Below, piece by piece: positions 23,185 through 34,800 of a DNA stretch of 64,000 nucleotides. The DNA comes from Xenopus tropicalis (Eukaryota; Chordata; Amphibia; Anura; Pipidae). The position numbers were made by a program, and so were the translations under genes. The DNA lies in NCBI RefSeq assembly GCF_000004195.4, contig NC_030683.2, positions 88,251,410 to 88,315,409 of the forward strand, in the 5' to 3' direction. How positions within the stretch are numbered: position 1 is the first letter of the stretch; every line of letters begins with the position of its first letter. The notes under the pieces were generated by a model that was not told the origin of the DNA, searched no databases, and saw nothing but the letters and a program-made list of their open reading frames with translations.

Positions 23185-23535
23185 CTTTGGGTTCAACACC
23201 ACTTAAATCTTGATCACCGCTAGCTTCTAGCTCCTCATCCCCACTTCCACTTCCTGATTCATCATAAATCTGAAGCACAGTGGGATGGACTGTGGGAATA
23301 GTGATTGCTGGCCTGACAGTAGAAGTGTGAGCTCTATGCGTCTGGGTCACAGGTCTCATTGTGGTGCTGGAAAATGGGCTGAGCGATGTGGCTTCTAAAA
23401 CTAACTGGAAGGAATCTGTCTTTTTCTTGGTCTTTGTTATCTTTGTGGTTCCTGGAGTTGGAAGAGTCCGAACTATGGGCGGAGAGGGTGTTCCTGTTGG
23501 ACTCAATGTCTGAAGGTTGGCATGAGTGACAGTTT
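23185..23535 (-). CDS. agrn: agrin exon: first Ser/Thr-rich region with SGSGSG site
   Basis: Exon of 351 nt, phase 1-1, acceptor tttgttgcag and donor GTGAGT. About 116 residues rich in Thr, Ser and Pro with no Cys; probable O-glycosylated stalk. A basic stretch (TKITKTKKKTD) lies near the middle. The end is acidic with DESGSGSGDEELEASGDQ, a strong glycosaminoglycan attachment context. Human agrin has a similar second cluster here ([20 protein letters not shown]). Sequence outside that cluster is poorly conserved, as expected for a mucin-like linker. Confidence 0.94.
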
Positions 23536-24118
23536 CTGCAACAAAAGAGAGGGATGCAAATATTTTATGATTAGACCAGAAGAAATCAAACCTACCTGGA
23601 AATAATGTTTGAATGAATGCTATGCTACAGATAAGATTATCAGAGAATTTACACAACCTCAATGAAATGAGAATTAGTTCAGTTAGTATATCAGATAAAA
23701 GTGGAATGGTTTTATAATGACTGGTCACTGCAAAACCGGCACACAAGGCACATAGCTATAACACATACATAATACTTGCTTCAATTAGCAAGTCATAAAT
23801 TGCCCTGCTGAGAGGTCATTGCTGTAATGCCATATCTTCATCCTATGTGACACTAACCTTCTCTGGAATAACTGAGTATTTCTACAGAACACTGTGTTAA
23901 GTTGTTAAAGCTGTTGTTTGATACTAAGATAGCTCGGAAATAATAATACAGACAAACACACTACAGATGTAGCAAGGTGACTGAGCAATGCTGTAATATA
24001 TATGACACTTGACAATATCTACAAGGCACCAGGAATCAGACACACATCAGGAATTTCAGATTTTAAAGGCTGTGAGTTAGATAAGTACTGACTAATACAT
24101 TTTTTTCAAAATACTGAC
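23536..24118 (-). other. agrin intron between FS9 and the Ser/Thr exon
   Basis: Nothing recognised in 583 bp. Confidence 0.7.
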
Positions 24119-24224
24119 CTTGGCACGGACCAGTGTGCTTCACTGTGATAGTGCGGCCCTGACGGCAAGCAATGGTTTTCAGTTGGCACCAGTCTCCGTA
24201 AGTCACATCATCGGAACCACAGAC
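24119..24224 (-). CDS. agrn: agrin exon: FS9, Kazal half
   Basis: Exon of 106 nt, phase 0 to 1, acceptor catcacatag and donor GTCAGT. It reads [20 protein letters not shown], then RQG and HTGPCQ. Asp replaces the usual Asn before the second Kazal Cys. It has no start codon of its own; it was found by matching the FS8 Kazal exon. Confidence 0.95.
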
Positions 24225-24525
24225 CTATGTGATGTAAAGGGGAGTAATGGAGTTATTACACTTTACTAGCCAAATCCCCAATATAAATTGGTCTCTGAGA
24301 AATGTCTAGAGTAATCACTCTTATTATGACACACACATGTAATAGTTGCCCAAAGGGATGACTTAATTGGCTTTGGGCAATTATCTTCTGTCTTTGGATG
24401 TATCAGGTTTTTTTCAAGTACAGCTTTAAAGTAGTAATCTAATAAAAGGTGCTTGAAAACAAGAATGCATTTGAAAACAAAAATCAAATCAAATGACAAT
24501 GTTGTCACTTGGGCTCACTTATTAG

Positions 24526-24670
24526 CCTTAGGCAAATCTGCTCCTGGGCAATAACCCATGGCAACCAATAACTAATCCGTTTTTCAGCCATCAGCAGAAA
24601 GAACAAAAAAAAGCAAATATTTGATTGGCTGCCAATGGTTACTGACCAGGTGCATATTTGCCCAGTGGTA
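24526..24670. mobile_element. CTGGGCAGTAACCCATAGCAACC MITE, copy A
   Basis: The left half (GGCAAATCTGCTCCTGGGCA, ATAACCCATGGCAACCAAT) and right half (GATTGGCTGCCAATGGTTAC, CATATTTGCCCAG) are inverted. Other copies: 25387-25525, 32108-32261, 35801-35960. Confidence 0.75.
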
Positions 24671-24961
24671 ACAAATGATACTCAGTACTGTGCACTCAAT
24701 TTTGGAGAATCCTAGAGGTAGTTAATAGGAAAACAAAGGTTTAACATTTTTTTTCTGTACTTTATATGCAGGAGTCAGCATTACTTAAATCTCTGTTGTG
24801 TCTGTACCTATACCATATATCTCTACACTGTAAGCTGGGGCTACTGTCTGCATATTCATCTATAACTATTCCACACAGGTCCCAGTATCAGTTTGAGCAT
24901 GAGTTTAATAGCCACATCTACTGCTTCATAAAAATGAATGGCATTGCCTAGTGCTGCTGAT

Positions 24962-25373
24962 TTAAAGGGGGCCAGTCATCCTAAGAAATTATTTCAAATT
25001 TATTTCTATGGTGTTTCTCAAGCAAAATAAACTTGACTTATATAAATAATGTAAATCTTGTTTCCTTGTGCGCACTGTAATTAAGGCAAGCTTTGTATCA
25101 CCACAAAATCTTGTATATGCACCATAATAGGGGACTTGATGCACATGGTCATTCACTGGCTGCACAATTAGATGGGGAGGAGGGAGAGGGAAAGTGAGTG
25201 CTGAATGGAAAGTAAAAGTAATTGAGCAATATTTGATTGACAGCTGAGATATTTAAATGACTTATAATAATGGGTATGGATGTGTTAATACAAAAAGGAA
25301 TTTGGGCTTCATGTTTAATTAGAAAAGGACTTATTATACAGCTTTATATGTCTGGGCAGCAGGTCCCCTTCAA
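24962..25373. mobile_element. T2-like MITE with TTTAAAGGGGGCC ends
   Basis: Begins TTAAAGGGGGCCAGTCATCC and ends AGGTCCCCTTCAAAG, an imperfect inverted repeat. The 412-bp interior is non-coding. Confidence 0.6.
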
Positions 25374-25386
25374 AGGGTTACTGTCG

Positions 25387-25525
25387 TAATTTGTGCAACA
25401 TTTACTGCAGGTCTAGTAACCAATAGGAACAAATTAAATACTTGCTTGCAACCAGCAGACCAGTAAATCATACTTTTTGATTGGCTGCTGTGAGATACTA
25501 AGACTGCAACAAAATTTGCACCTAT
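25387..25525. mobile_element. GGCAGTAACC MITE, copy B (strongly decayed)
   Basis: TAGTAACCAATAGGAAC on the left and GATTGGCTGCTGTGAGATAC with AAATTTGCACC on the right keep the family's order. Confidence 0.55.
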
Positions 25526-26152
25526 GACATTGCTATCTTTTACACCATTTTGTAACTTAGGAGCAGTCAGATTGAAAAATTGCCTATAGTACCATTTATT
25601 AATAACTTGGTACAAGTGGTTTATAAACAAATCATTTGTAAAAAAAAAAAAAAAAAAAAGTGAGCAAATAAATACTACTACACTGCAAGGCAGTCATGGT
25701 AATAAAGAATATTTTTTGTTTCACAGGTTGTCAGTTGCACACCTATTTTAACAGTATATAATGTAACAATATATAAATATAAATGAATTAACTGTATTTG
25801 CAGTAACAGATATGGCTCTGTTACTGTAAGGTGATTTAACATATTTATGTCACTGCAAATAGCCCCTAAACATAGCACATCCTATGCACTCGCATGCGTA
25901 CTACCTGCAGTTAAATATGGACCAACACAATTTTAATTGGTGTTACCATGGTTACATCACAAAAATAGCCTGTCAGTGAGAAAAAAACATTGCTGTGCAA
26001 GCTTTTTCATGTGCAATACGTTACTTGATATGCTCAGTTTATGACTTCGCATTAAAGCATTGCTGCAAAATCTGTTTTACTGCTCTACTACAATGCACAT
26101 TAATGAAAAATAAAACTACATCAACATGTCAATCAATTTAGAAGCTGTAAGG

Positions 26153-26858
26153 CAGTGCTGTCCAACTGACCCCCCCCCCCTCTGTGTGGCCCCCCCATCT
26201 GTCTGGCTGCTATGATGGCTTACCTTTGTGTAAACTTTAAATGGTATTAGTACTGAGATTAACTGGCCCCCTGCAGATTCAGGCTGTAATTCCCTTGTAT
26301 TGTTTAAAAATGTAATCCCCTGTGTTGTTCATCCCCTGCAGTGTTCACAGCTCAGGCTGTAATCACCCACATTGTTCACCTGTTCACACCTCAGAAATTG
26401 TATGTACTGCCTGGTAGGCAGAGTATGGAACACACAGGCAACAAAGGACAGGAAGAGTATGGCACACACAGGCAGCATAGGGCAGGTAGAGTATTACACA
26501 CACAGGCAGGGTAGGGCAGGCAGAGTATGGCACACACAGGCAGCATAAAATGGTCCCTAAGGTGTGTAATTATGTGCTGGGGGGTTGCTGTGCTATCCAC
26601 AGGTGAGGAGGAGGCATGTCTTAATATGACATAATATAATCCTTTTACGGTATATATGAATAACAGTTGACATCCCTGCAGTGAGGAAAAAACATTTGGG
26701 TTTTTGCTGCACTACCACCATTGTGATAAAATGGGTGTCGTTTGAAGTGGGTGTGGTTTAAAAGGGGGAGTGGTCAAAACTGGCTTCCATTAGCGGCCCT
26801 CCACCATGTATGCTAGAGAAATTCCAGCCCTCGGCACCGCAGAAGTTGGACAGCACTG
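26153..26858 (+). mobile_element. hAT-type element with 34-bp minisatellite, copy 1
   Basis: Ends CAGTGCTGTCCAACTGAC and GAAGTTGGACAGCACTG. It contains four 34-bp units (GCAGAGTATGG, CACACACAGGCA) at 26418-26553 and AAGTGGGTGTGGTTT. Candidate flanks CTGTAAGG and CTGTAGGG match 7/8 only if the right end lost CTG. No transposase frame, so non-autonomous. It is an inverted relative of 48252-49337. Confidence 0.8.
26418..26553 (+). repeat. 34-bp minisatellite, 4 units
   Basis: Four head-to-tail units of exactly 34 bp, each opening with G(C/A/T)AGAGTAT and carrying CACACACAGGCA. Confidence 0.85.
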
Positions 26859-27240
26859 TAGGGTGTTTTTATCTAATTTACAACAAAATGTATAAATGTA
26901 AAATGTATAAAAAGTTTTATTTTTAGCAGTCATGCAGCATTTCTCTGTAACTGACACCATCAATTCTTCCTTCTTTTGCAACAAAATTTTTGCTGTGTAG
27001 ATGTGTAGATCACCAGTGCATGGCATTCCAACCCTCTGTCTACTTCCAAAGATACACTATATTTCTATATGATAGGAAGCTATTGTATAAAGATAACCAT
27101 ACACACTTAGGTAGGATGTAGAAGTAGGACATGAGATATGTGCGGAGCTGAAATTCTGCAAACAGCAGTCAAGTGTTTAAAGCAGTATATCCCCAATAAA
27201 AAAAATATCACGAGGCATTGGTGGGTGCTGGAAATCCTAC

Positions 27241-27365
27241 CTTTGTCAGATTCGCCTCAGCACACAGGGGAGATGGGCACTCGCAATGAGCAAATCCTCC
27301 AATTACCACACAAGTTGCACCAAATTGGCACTTGATGGCATCACAAGATTTAGGAGCTGAAGGAT
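27241..27365 (-). CDS. agrn: agrin exon: FS9, first half
   Basis: Exon of 125 nt, phase 1 to 0, acceptor gttttccag and donor GTAGGA. It encodes SCDAIKCQFGATC, CECPSPLC and ends AEANLTK. Asn-Leu-Thr is an N-glycosylation sequon (EANATK in human). This is the single follistatin module placed after the LE pair. Like FS8 it is cut by a phase-0 intron directly before VCGSD. Confidence 0.95.
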
Positions 27366-28280
27366 CTGGAAAACAGTTGAACATAATACATAAACTAATA
27401 CAAATTATATTATGTCTCCCACAGCAGCAGAAGACAGGCTGCACACTACATGCCACTTCTGACATTAACTGGCTGACTAACTTTGCAGTGTTTCTGCTTT
27501 AATGCCAAATTCAGTACCAAACTGGGCAATTATATATGGACTATAACTTTTACATGCAGTAAATGCAGAATGTCTAAGGTATAACCACAGATCAACAGCA
27601 TGTGGCAAGTTGTTCTTTACACAGAGTCTGCAGCTTCTAAGTCCCCGCAAGTGCACAACATTTTTGGCAAAGAGTAAAGCACAACAACCTACTGGATCTT
27701 GGCACATGTATGCAGTAATTTATTTTAAACATAGTCTTGAAGTTGGCAATATTTTAGCTTAGCTTCACAGAATATTCACTACTACAGATCTCCAGTTGTA
27801 ATGAACTTAGCCAATCAAGAGTTATAAGAGATTAGTTTCCAATAGTAGAGAACACTGAATTTGGCATCCTGAATTTAGGATTCCTAGATTAACGTTTTAT
27901 TTTCAGCTTCAGCTTGCAGGACTGCTAAACTACCAAACAGCTGAGTTTAAAAACAATATCATGCCATTCAAGAGAGAATTTCTGCTTTCATATAATTGAC
28001 TACTGAGAACAAGGAAGGTAAATGGCTATTGATCTTGGCAGCACTGGATAATTATAGCAGTGACAATGTTTCTTAATGTGGTTCCTATGGTCAGTTTGCT
28101 TGGGGCATAGATGCTACATACAGTGACTGGCAGCCATTGGCTCTCCTGGTGAGAATGATGGCAGCTGTAGTTCATTTTAGTGTTTGGCACATAGTTTTAT
28201 GTCACATAAATTGCTTTCATTAACCGAAGTGTTGTGTCAGGCAAAGTGCACATATTTCAGCTCCCCTGGCACTTATTTAC
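27366..28280 (-). other. agrin intron between LE2 and FS9
   Basis: No repeat, exon or RNA gene recognised. Confidence 0.65.
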
Positions 28281-28424
28281 CTTTCTCACAGCCTGTAAGG
28301 CCAGGCTTGCGTCCATCAGGGCACTGGCTGCACTTCAAACCTGAGATTCCCGTTTTGCAAGAACAAAGTCCTGTCATTTGCTCACAGTCATCTCGAACGG
28401 CACCAACTGGGTCACAGTTACATG
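28281..28424 (-). CDS. agrn: agrin exon: laminin-type EGF module LE2
   Basis: Exon of 144 nt, phase 1-1, acceptor ttactag and donor GTAAAT. Eight Cys: [35 protein letters not shown] and TGCEK. No long open stretch flags it; it was found by the conserved [13 protein letters not shown] block of agrin LE2. LE2 is shorter than LE1 in its last loop, as in other agrins. Confidence 0.95.
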
Positions 28425-29920
28425 CTAGTAAGGACACAGAGGTACAGAATAACCATTAAAACACAATAGCAAGGTGACAAGGTGACAAGCTTCAATATGG
28501 CCTCATGCCTTTTGGAATGACTTATGTTCTGCACATTATTTCACATCAGCAGAATTCAAATAGTATCAAATGGTTTATTTTTCCTTACATAACTCTGTAT
28601 CAAGTATAAAAAAACAAACAGGGAGAAATGTGTTTTTCTGTAGTACTGTAGAAGTGACATTAGTGACATTCTATTTAGTAGGAATACATGATGCATATAT
28701 TGCAGTACATTAAAGAAGAAAATATACTCTTTTTATATGTCCTCTTATTTCTATTTACCTTTCCATTATAAGAGAGTAAAGTACAATATATAGTGCGTAG
28801 CTTACAGTATTCATGTTTCCATTCCTTCCTCACACATTTGCACATATGGCAACCAGGGCTGGACTGGCAATTTGTGTAATCTGACAAATGCCAAAGGGGC
28901 TGCTATGAGATGCCACAGACAGGGGAAAGGGGGTTGTGTATTTAAAATGGCCTGGTGACAGCCCAGTAGCCAAAAATGGATTGTGTTACTCTGAAGTCTG
29001 GGCAGAGCAGCAACACAACAGTTCCTACACTTTAATCTCAATGCAAAAGTTCCAATGCCTATGCCTAGCTATGACCTAAGACTTTGCATCTGCTTTTTGG
29101 TAGCAGAAAAGATTACAGTTGTAAAGTCACTCCTCAAATTCCTTTAATGTAAAATGCTCACAAAAGTGAACTTACTATATGCTTGTACATATGTATGAAA
29201 ATAATCACTTCTCTGAGCTTGAACTGTTCTTTGCCTAAGGCACTCAATCCAATGGGACACTGAGACGCAGAACTGCACTTCCAAAAAACAGTTCCTAAAA
29301 TCTTGTTACAGCAGAGCTGAAACAAGATATATTTTATTGCTAATAATTAATTATATATCAGGTATTAGATTTACATCATCATTAAAGAGTAAAAAGATGC
29401 ACTGGCTTGGCAAAACCTCTAATCAGAGCCAAGAAGCAAAGAGATTTTAAACTTCTAAATTGCTTTTATATAAAAAGGAACTATGGGAAGCAATTGATAA
29501 GAGTGGTTTCAAAGTATATTTCAGTGCCAGTGATGATTATTTATGCAAAAAGCATCATTAAAGAATGATGTTGATGATGTGCCTTGTTGATAACTGGCAG
29601 AAGAATATTTTTGTGTTTAAATGACAACTTTATTGGTTTCCTGTTTTAGGCGAAATTAAACTCTTAAAACAGTCAACAAATCAGAACAAGTTTAAATTTG
29701 TATTACTATGGCATGGTTTATATTAGCTATTTATATATGTATTGACTGATAGATAAATAAGGGTAAGGCAGGGCAATCAGTGGGAGAAAGTGATCACACT
29801 ACATTAGGGGCTAAAAAAATGTGTATCTGTTAAGAGATTTTGTTTGTATAGTTCGAATAATGTTATAATGTCCAATGCACACTGCAAAACTGGTGCTTAG
29901 AAACTCAGAGAAATACTCAC
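28425..29920 (-). other. agrin intron between LE1 and LE2
   Basis: AT-rich, no recognised element. Confidence 0.65.
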
Positions 29921-30085
29921 GGGTGCAGCCGCTTTTCTTATCCGTAACAATGCCCCGGAAGTTCCAAAACCCGGGCTCACATCTATCGCATTTCAGTCCC
30001 CCCACGCCTGGTTTACAAGAACACTGACCAGTGGTGGGATCACAGGTTCCTCCATAGGAGCCATACTGGTGGCACTGACAGCTGC
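29921..30085 (-). CDS. agrn: agrin exon: laminin-type EGF module LE1
   Basis: Exon of 165 nt, phase 1-1, acceptor tcttgcag and donor GTGAGT. Eight-Cys laminin [23 protein letters not shown], then [20 protein letters not shown] and NFRGIVTD. The eighth Cys (SGC) is followed by a Thr, and the split codon gives Pro before LE2's first Cys. It is almost identical to human LE1 apart from HQ for NP. Confidence 0.96.
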
Positions 30086-31798
30086 CTGCAAGACACAAAT
30101 ATGTATTTGTCAGTTTAATTACCCACTTGACTGCCAAATGGCACATCCAGCTGGCAGCCAAAGACAGGAAGGCACAGTAAGGAATGCTCTGTACTGGTAC
30201 ATTTTTTTAAGAGGCTCCATATGGCTAAAATCTTTTTAGAAACTTAAGCTTATCATGAATGAGCTGCAATGGATATTCATAGACGGTGCTATTAGCCTGC
30301 ATTGAAGAGGCATTACCACATACTGTACCTCATGACCTCTTGTGGTATGATCTGCCCACAAAGTTCCTTTCCATACTGTACTTCTGACGTGTAATGAATT
30401 GACATGCAATTTTGGCAGCATAATCGTAAAAGTGTATATTCATATTAAGTGTGGAGATACTGCACCTTCTTATGGAACGTGTGTGTGAAATAAGTGTAAT
30501 AAATATATGTACAGCAATAATAAAGTGATTAACTTAGCCCACATTATTGACATTATTATGGTTCTTCTTTTAGTAAAGAGCTGACATTTCCCTCAAGAAA
30601 CTGTGTGCAAAACACATTATAAATATGGCAGAACATATGCCTATTGTGGAAATATTTAAGCATTTTGACAGCTTAAAATGTTCGCATCCTGGAATAACAC
30701 TGTGCTTAAAGTATTTGGTTGCAAGTAGCCCACAACACATTGCTACTGGTTGTTAATAGGTTTATTAATGTGACCCTGCTTTTCCAACAACATTATGAGG
30801 AGAAAATCACAGAACCAAGCTACCAGTAATAGCACTGCCCAGGAACATGGTGTGGCATAAGCAGAATTGGTGCTGTAACAGTAGGCAGAAGCACTTGGTA
30901 TTGTAAGTATGATCTTTGTTTTTGCATCTGCACTGGGGTTCTTATTTTTCAGCTTAAATGAACTGTATAACTATTTGCATTTGTACAAGTGTGTAAATCG
31001 AATGAAACTTTTGCTTGCGTCAGAAAGCACGTGCCCAAGGGCTGGAGCAATTCTCAATGAATAGAGTCATAGAGAGCCGATCTGATCCCACTCAAAACAG
31101 AAGATTAATAAATAAAAATGAGGTGAATTACTCATGCCATGCTGCTCATTGTACACATGTGGGGAAAGCAGCTGTCTATGGCTCCTCTAACAGGTGCCAG
31201 GTACTTTGGCTGACATTTAAAAGACAGCGACCGTGGGAGAGATTAGTGAGCAAAATGAAGATTTCTTCTTCTTCTATTGACATGCATTTGTTTGAGAGCA
31301 ATTGTATCGGTAAAAGCACCTTTGTGATTAGCCTGAGCTTGGCAGCCTATTGACAAAATCTAGCTCACATTTAATCATAAGCAGCACAAAAAAAAACATT
31401 TATGTGGTGGCCCACAAAGGATTGCTAGGCAGAAAAATGGGGTGATTAAATATGAGTACCATTTGTTTATCTGACATTCTAAAACAAGCATTACTACATA
31501 TGTATTGCCTTTCAAAATATGTTCTGTGGCCTAAATCATTTAACATTAACTTTCCTCAGTTAATTATGTGAGTGGCTGATGCAGCTTGCTATTTTTTTAT
31601 CTTAAGAAATTCTGCAGTTTCATGCAGTTGTATCTTATCCAGATAAATGTACTGGTGCTTATAATGTCACAAGGAACAAAACCTTTAGCAATTGTTATTT
31701 TGTCAGAATCTTGATTTAAAAAAATATTGAATGTAATGATTTCTGGGTTCTTGGCATCATTTTGAATTAACAGTGAAACAAAATAAGAAGAATCTTAC
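30086..31798 (-). other. agrin intron before LE1
   Basis: No recognised element; open stretches on the plus strand have no protein-like composition. Confidence 0.65.
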
Positions 31799-31909
31799 TT
31801 GGGCATCCGGCAAGGCCAACGCCAAGGGCAGCTGTGATATTGTCAGGACAACAGCCATACACAGTGTGACTGCAGTGTGGCACCAAAGGAGGAGAGCTGG
31901 TGGTGGCAG
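31799..31909 (-). CDS. agrn: agrin exon: short Cys module between FS8 and LE1
   Basis: Exon of 111 nt, phase 1-1, acceptor tctctaacag and donor GTAAGA. It encodes a Thr/Ser/Pro linker ([11 protein letters not shown]) and then [20 protein letters not shown] followed by GLAGCP. Human agrin has the nearly identical [20 protein letters not shown]. Asn-Ile-Thr is an N-glycosylation sequon shared with mammals. The spacing C-x6-CC-x14-C returns in the exon at 21206-21367; papilin-type proteins contain similar GCC-x-D segments. Confidence 0.93.
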
Positions 31910-32107
31910 CTGTTAGAGAAAAGCAACAGCATGAAGACACTGAGGATGAAAGGGCCACAGTAGCTACATTCCATAATACACAGTCAAACCTCATTTCCCC
32001 CACAGCAGTAAATCTTGGTGAGAGAATATACAGTGCTTCCACATTGGAAAGAGTGGCACAAAACAAGAAACCATGAAGCAAATTTTTCACATTAAAAACC
32101 CATATAT

Positions 32108-32261
32108 AAACCCTGGGCACATTTGCACAGGGGCAGTAACCTATAGCAACCAATCAATGACTGGCTTTTTTTCAGGCAGCCTCAGATTAAACAATGAAAA
32201 CAAACATATGATTGGCTGCCATGGGTTACTGCCCAGGTGCAAATTTGCCCAGTGTTTATAA
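32108..32261. mobile_element. GGCAGTAACC MITE, copy C
   Basis: Left CCTGGGCACATTTGCAC, GGCAGTAACCTATAGCAACC; right GATTGGCTGCCATGGGTTAC, GGTGCAAATTTGCCCAGTG. Flanked by TAAA/TTTATAAA. Confidence 0.75.
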
Positions 32262-32289
32262 AGGAACCCGAGTATGTATGGGTGGTGAT

Positions 32290-32640
32290 TATGTATTGTA
32301 TGTATGTATATCTTTATTTATAAAGCGCTACTTATGTACGCAGCGCTGTACAGTAGAGTACATTAATACAAACAGGGTGTTAAGATAATAGATAAATACA
32401 AAGTATAACATTAAATACAGATAAATACAGCTGCAATAAGTTAGGGCTCTGGCACACGGGGGAGATTAGTCGCCCGCGACAAAACTCCCTGTTCGCGGGC
32501 GACTAATCTCCCCCGTGTGCCAGAGCCCTTAAGAGTCGAGGACACAAGAGGAAGGAGGTCCCTGCCCCGTAGAGCTTACAATCTATATGGGAGGGTAACT
32601 TACAGACACAAATAGGCAAATATAAGTGCTGTAGGTCACA
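32290..32640 (-). repeat. SINE-like dispersed repeat with a nested palindrome
   Basis: The flanks TTTATAAAGCGCTACTTATG, CAGCGCTGTACAGTAGAGTA and CCCTGCCCCGTAGAGCTTAC belong to a widespread vertebrate repeat type. The palindromic MITE at 32444-32528 splits it, so the repeat is older than the palindrome. Confidence 0.6.
32444..32528. mobile_element. Perfect palindromic MITE, 36-bp arms
   Basis: The arm at 32444-32479 (GGGCTCTGGCACACGGGGGA and on) is repeated exactly inverted at 32493-32528 with a 13-nt loop. TTAA (529-532) on the right and TTAG on the left suggest a TTAA target. It shares its outer 36 bp with the start of the element at 61191. Confidence 0.85.
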
Positions 32641-34419
32641 GTGGGTGACACTACAATATAAGTGCCAGTTCCCAGATCAGTTGCTGGGCGACCAGATCAG
32701 TTGCTGTATTGTAAGCAAAAGAGAGATATATTTGTGCATCCAAAGAGACTAGTAGTCTGAAAAAAAAAGGTTAAAAATGTAAATATTTTATTTTATTCTC
32801 TATTTTTTAGTTCAAATGCTTGCTGTACCAATATAGAAGTCAAAGCACTGCAATTATAGGCAGCATCCCTCTTAAAGGTATTCGTGACCTCTATAAAAAA
32901 AAAAAAAAATCTTGCACTATTCTTGTTATCACACAAACCATATTGGATAAAAAACCACTTGCAAACATCCACGATAAGCAAATTTGCTGCTCAAACACAG
33001 TTGAGTAAAATAGCTCCTTGTACTAGAAATCGAGTTCTTGGCATTTGATATTTTGTTATGTGATGAGTTGTTTGGGGGGGTCAGATAATGAAAGGCAAGC
33101 AGCCCTGCTGTAGAGATGACAGGGGATATGAACACTAGATAGAGAAAGAGGCAGCTGCAGACTATCCTACTGAGCAATACACACATTTACTCCGCAGGAC
33201 TATACAGCATCAACTGCTCATATAAATACAATAGTAGTGGAATGCTTACACCTAAACCCATGTCATTAATAGTCATGATCAAACTCATTCAGTCTATATT
33301 ATGACGTTTCATGATGCCAGTTTAACCCCACTTGATCCAAAACTATACTATTTCAATCAGTGGAAATAAAAATGCTTTTGATTTGCTTTCCCATTTTTGA
33401 TTTGCACCCATTGCACTTCCGATAGCCCATAATATCAGCAGGCAGGTCCCACTTAGGTAATAATTAGGGAGAATAACAGAAATATTGTACATTCTTATAA
33501 TAGAATAGTTATTTGATTATAGCGTGCAACCTGGAGCAAATTTGCATGCTATAATGGCACTTTTATGCCTTGGCTATTAGGCAGTTCAATAATTGTAACT
33601 GGGGTTTTTTGTGTGTCAGTATGCCAGCCTGTAGGTGTTCTGGAAGAATCCATTATTGCTAATGCCAATCAGTCTAGCAGACCTACAGATCTGTGCGTGC
33701 TACTGTGGCTGAATCTGAATCTAGATAATATCATGTCTATACGGCTAGGTATTAATAAATATTCAATAGCGGGCCTTTAAGGGGCCCAGATTGCATTTTC
33801 ACTAGCAGGTGTTTGGTTGCAACACAACAAGCCAATAACAATGCATATCTGACAATAATTTATTTGCATCCTATTGGAGAAAGAGGCTTTTAATATTTAT
33901 GCTCTAGCACCCACTGGTTTTTGATTCTGGCATTATAATCTACATGTGTGAAATGAGTGTACAAAACTGATTTACTGTCACAATATACTTGAATTGCTCA
34001 TGTCTCTATAATAGATGACTAAACACGTGCATGCAGCATCCATATTATTTTATATCTGGAAGGTATACTCTTATTTCACATAGACAATGGCAGAAAGACT
34101 AAAAGGGTCTTGCTTCTGTTATTGGCTGCTAGACAGCATTGCCAGTCTGGCAGATAGGAATCAAGGGATACATCTTTTTATTTAAGACTTTTCCTACAGA
34201 CATAAACCTCTCATCTGCGTCCTACCATTTGTCAGCTGTGTGACAATAATCCAAATCCTGCAGTGAATTTTTTGCCATGCGATTCTGCTCAGGAATCTAC
34301 AAGGCTTATAAATGGCCAAAAACATTACCACAGATCATAGCAAATCATGGGGAATAACAGCTCCCAGGAGAGAAGGGATTACAGGAGGCAGTAAAATATA
34401 TAATAACCATGTCTCTCAC

Positions 34420-34525
34420 CTCGACAGGCACCCTGTCCAGCCACATACAGATCCTGACGTTTCTCACACCGAGTTTTCTTTAGCTCACACTCATTAGAGT
34501 AGGTAATGCCATCCGATCCACAGAC
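34420..34525 (-). CDS. agrn: agrin exon: FS8, Kazal half
   Basis: Exon of 106 nt, phase 0 to 1, acceptor cattatag and donor GTGAGA. It begins exactly with [13 protein letters not shown] and ends GACR plus one base. Its length, phase and starting codon equal those of the FS9 Kazal exon at 24119-24224. The junction with the preceding exon reads AVLRIL/VCGSD. Confidence 0.95.
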
Positions 34526-34800
34526 CTATAATGAAGGAAATACATTGTGGCTGAAATTTATGATCAGATAGTATAGACACATGATCACTACAATACAGTT
34601 TATTCTGTTAGCTTTAATAGCACCCACATTTCAGTATGATAACAAGCATAAAGCATTAGAAGAATTTCCAAAAACCTTACAGCTCTTTTGCACCGCAATG
34701 CCCCAGTGTTGGATAATGCTGGGAATTAAGGGCCACAAATATGCAATGACACAGTTTTAGCTACAGAATGCACTACATGGGTTTAATACAAAGACCTTAC

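Larger units (their letters stand above)
24225..27240 (-). other. agrin intron splitting FS9 (3.0 kb, repeat-rich)
   Basis: About half is transposon-derived: 24526-24670, 24962-25373, 25387-25525 and the hAT copy at 26153-26858. An A20 run sits at 25640-25659. Confidence 0.8.
31910..34419 (-). other. agrin intron after FS8
   Basis: Contains the MITE at 32108-32261 and a SINE-like repeat at about 32290-32640 interrupted by a perfect palindrome (32444-32528). From 32700 to 34419 nothing is recognised. Confidence 0.75.

Noticed and set aside
32793..33008. Overlapping plus and minus open frames near 32.8-33.2 kb
   Set aside because: Composition reflects AT-rich intron with A-runs; no splice-compatible domain or homology recognised.
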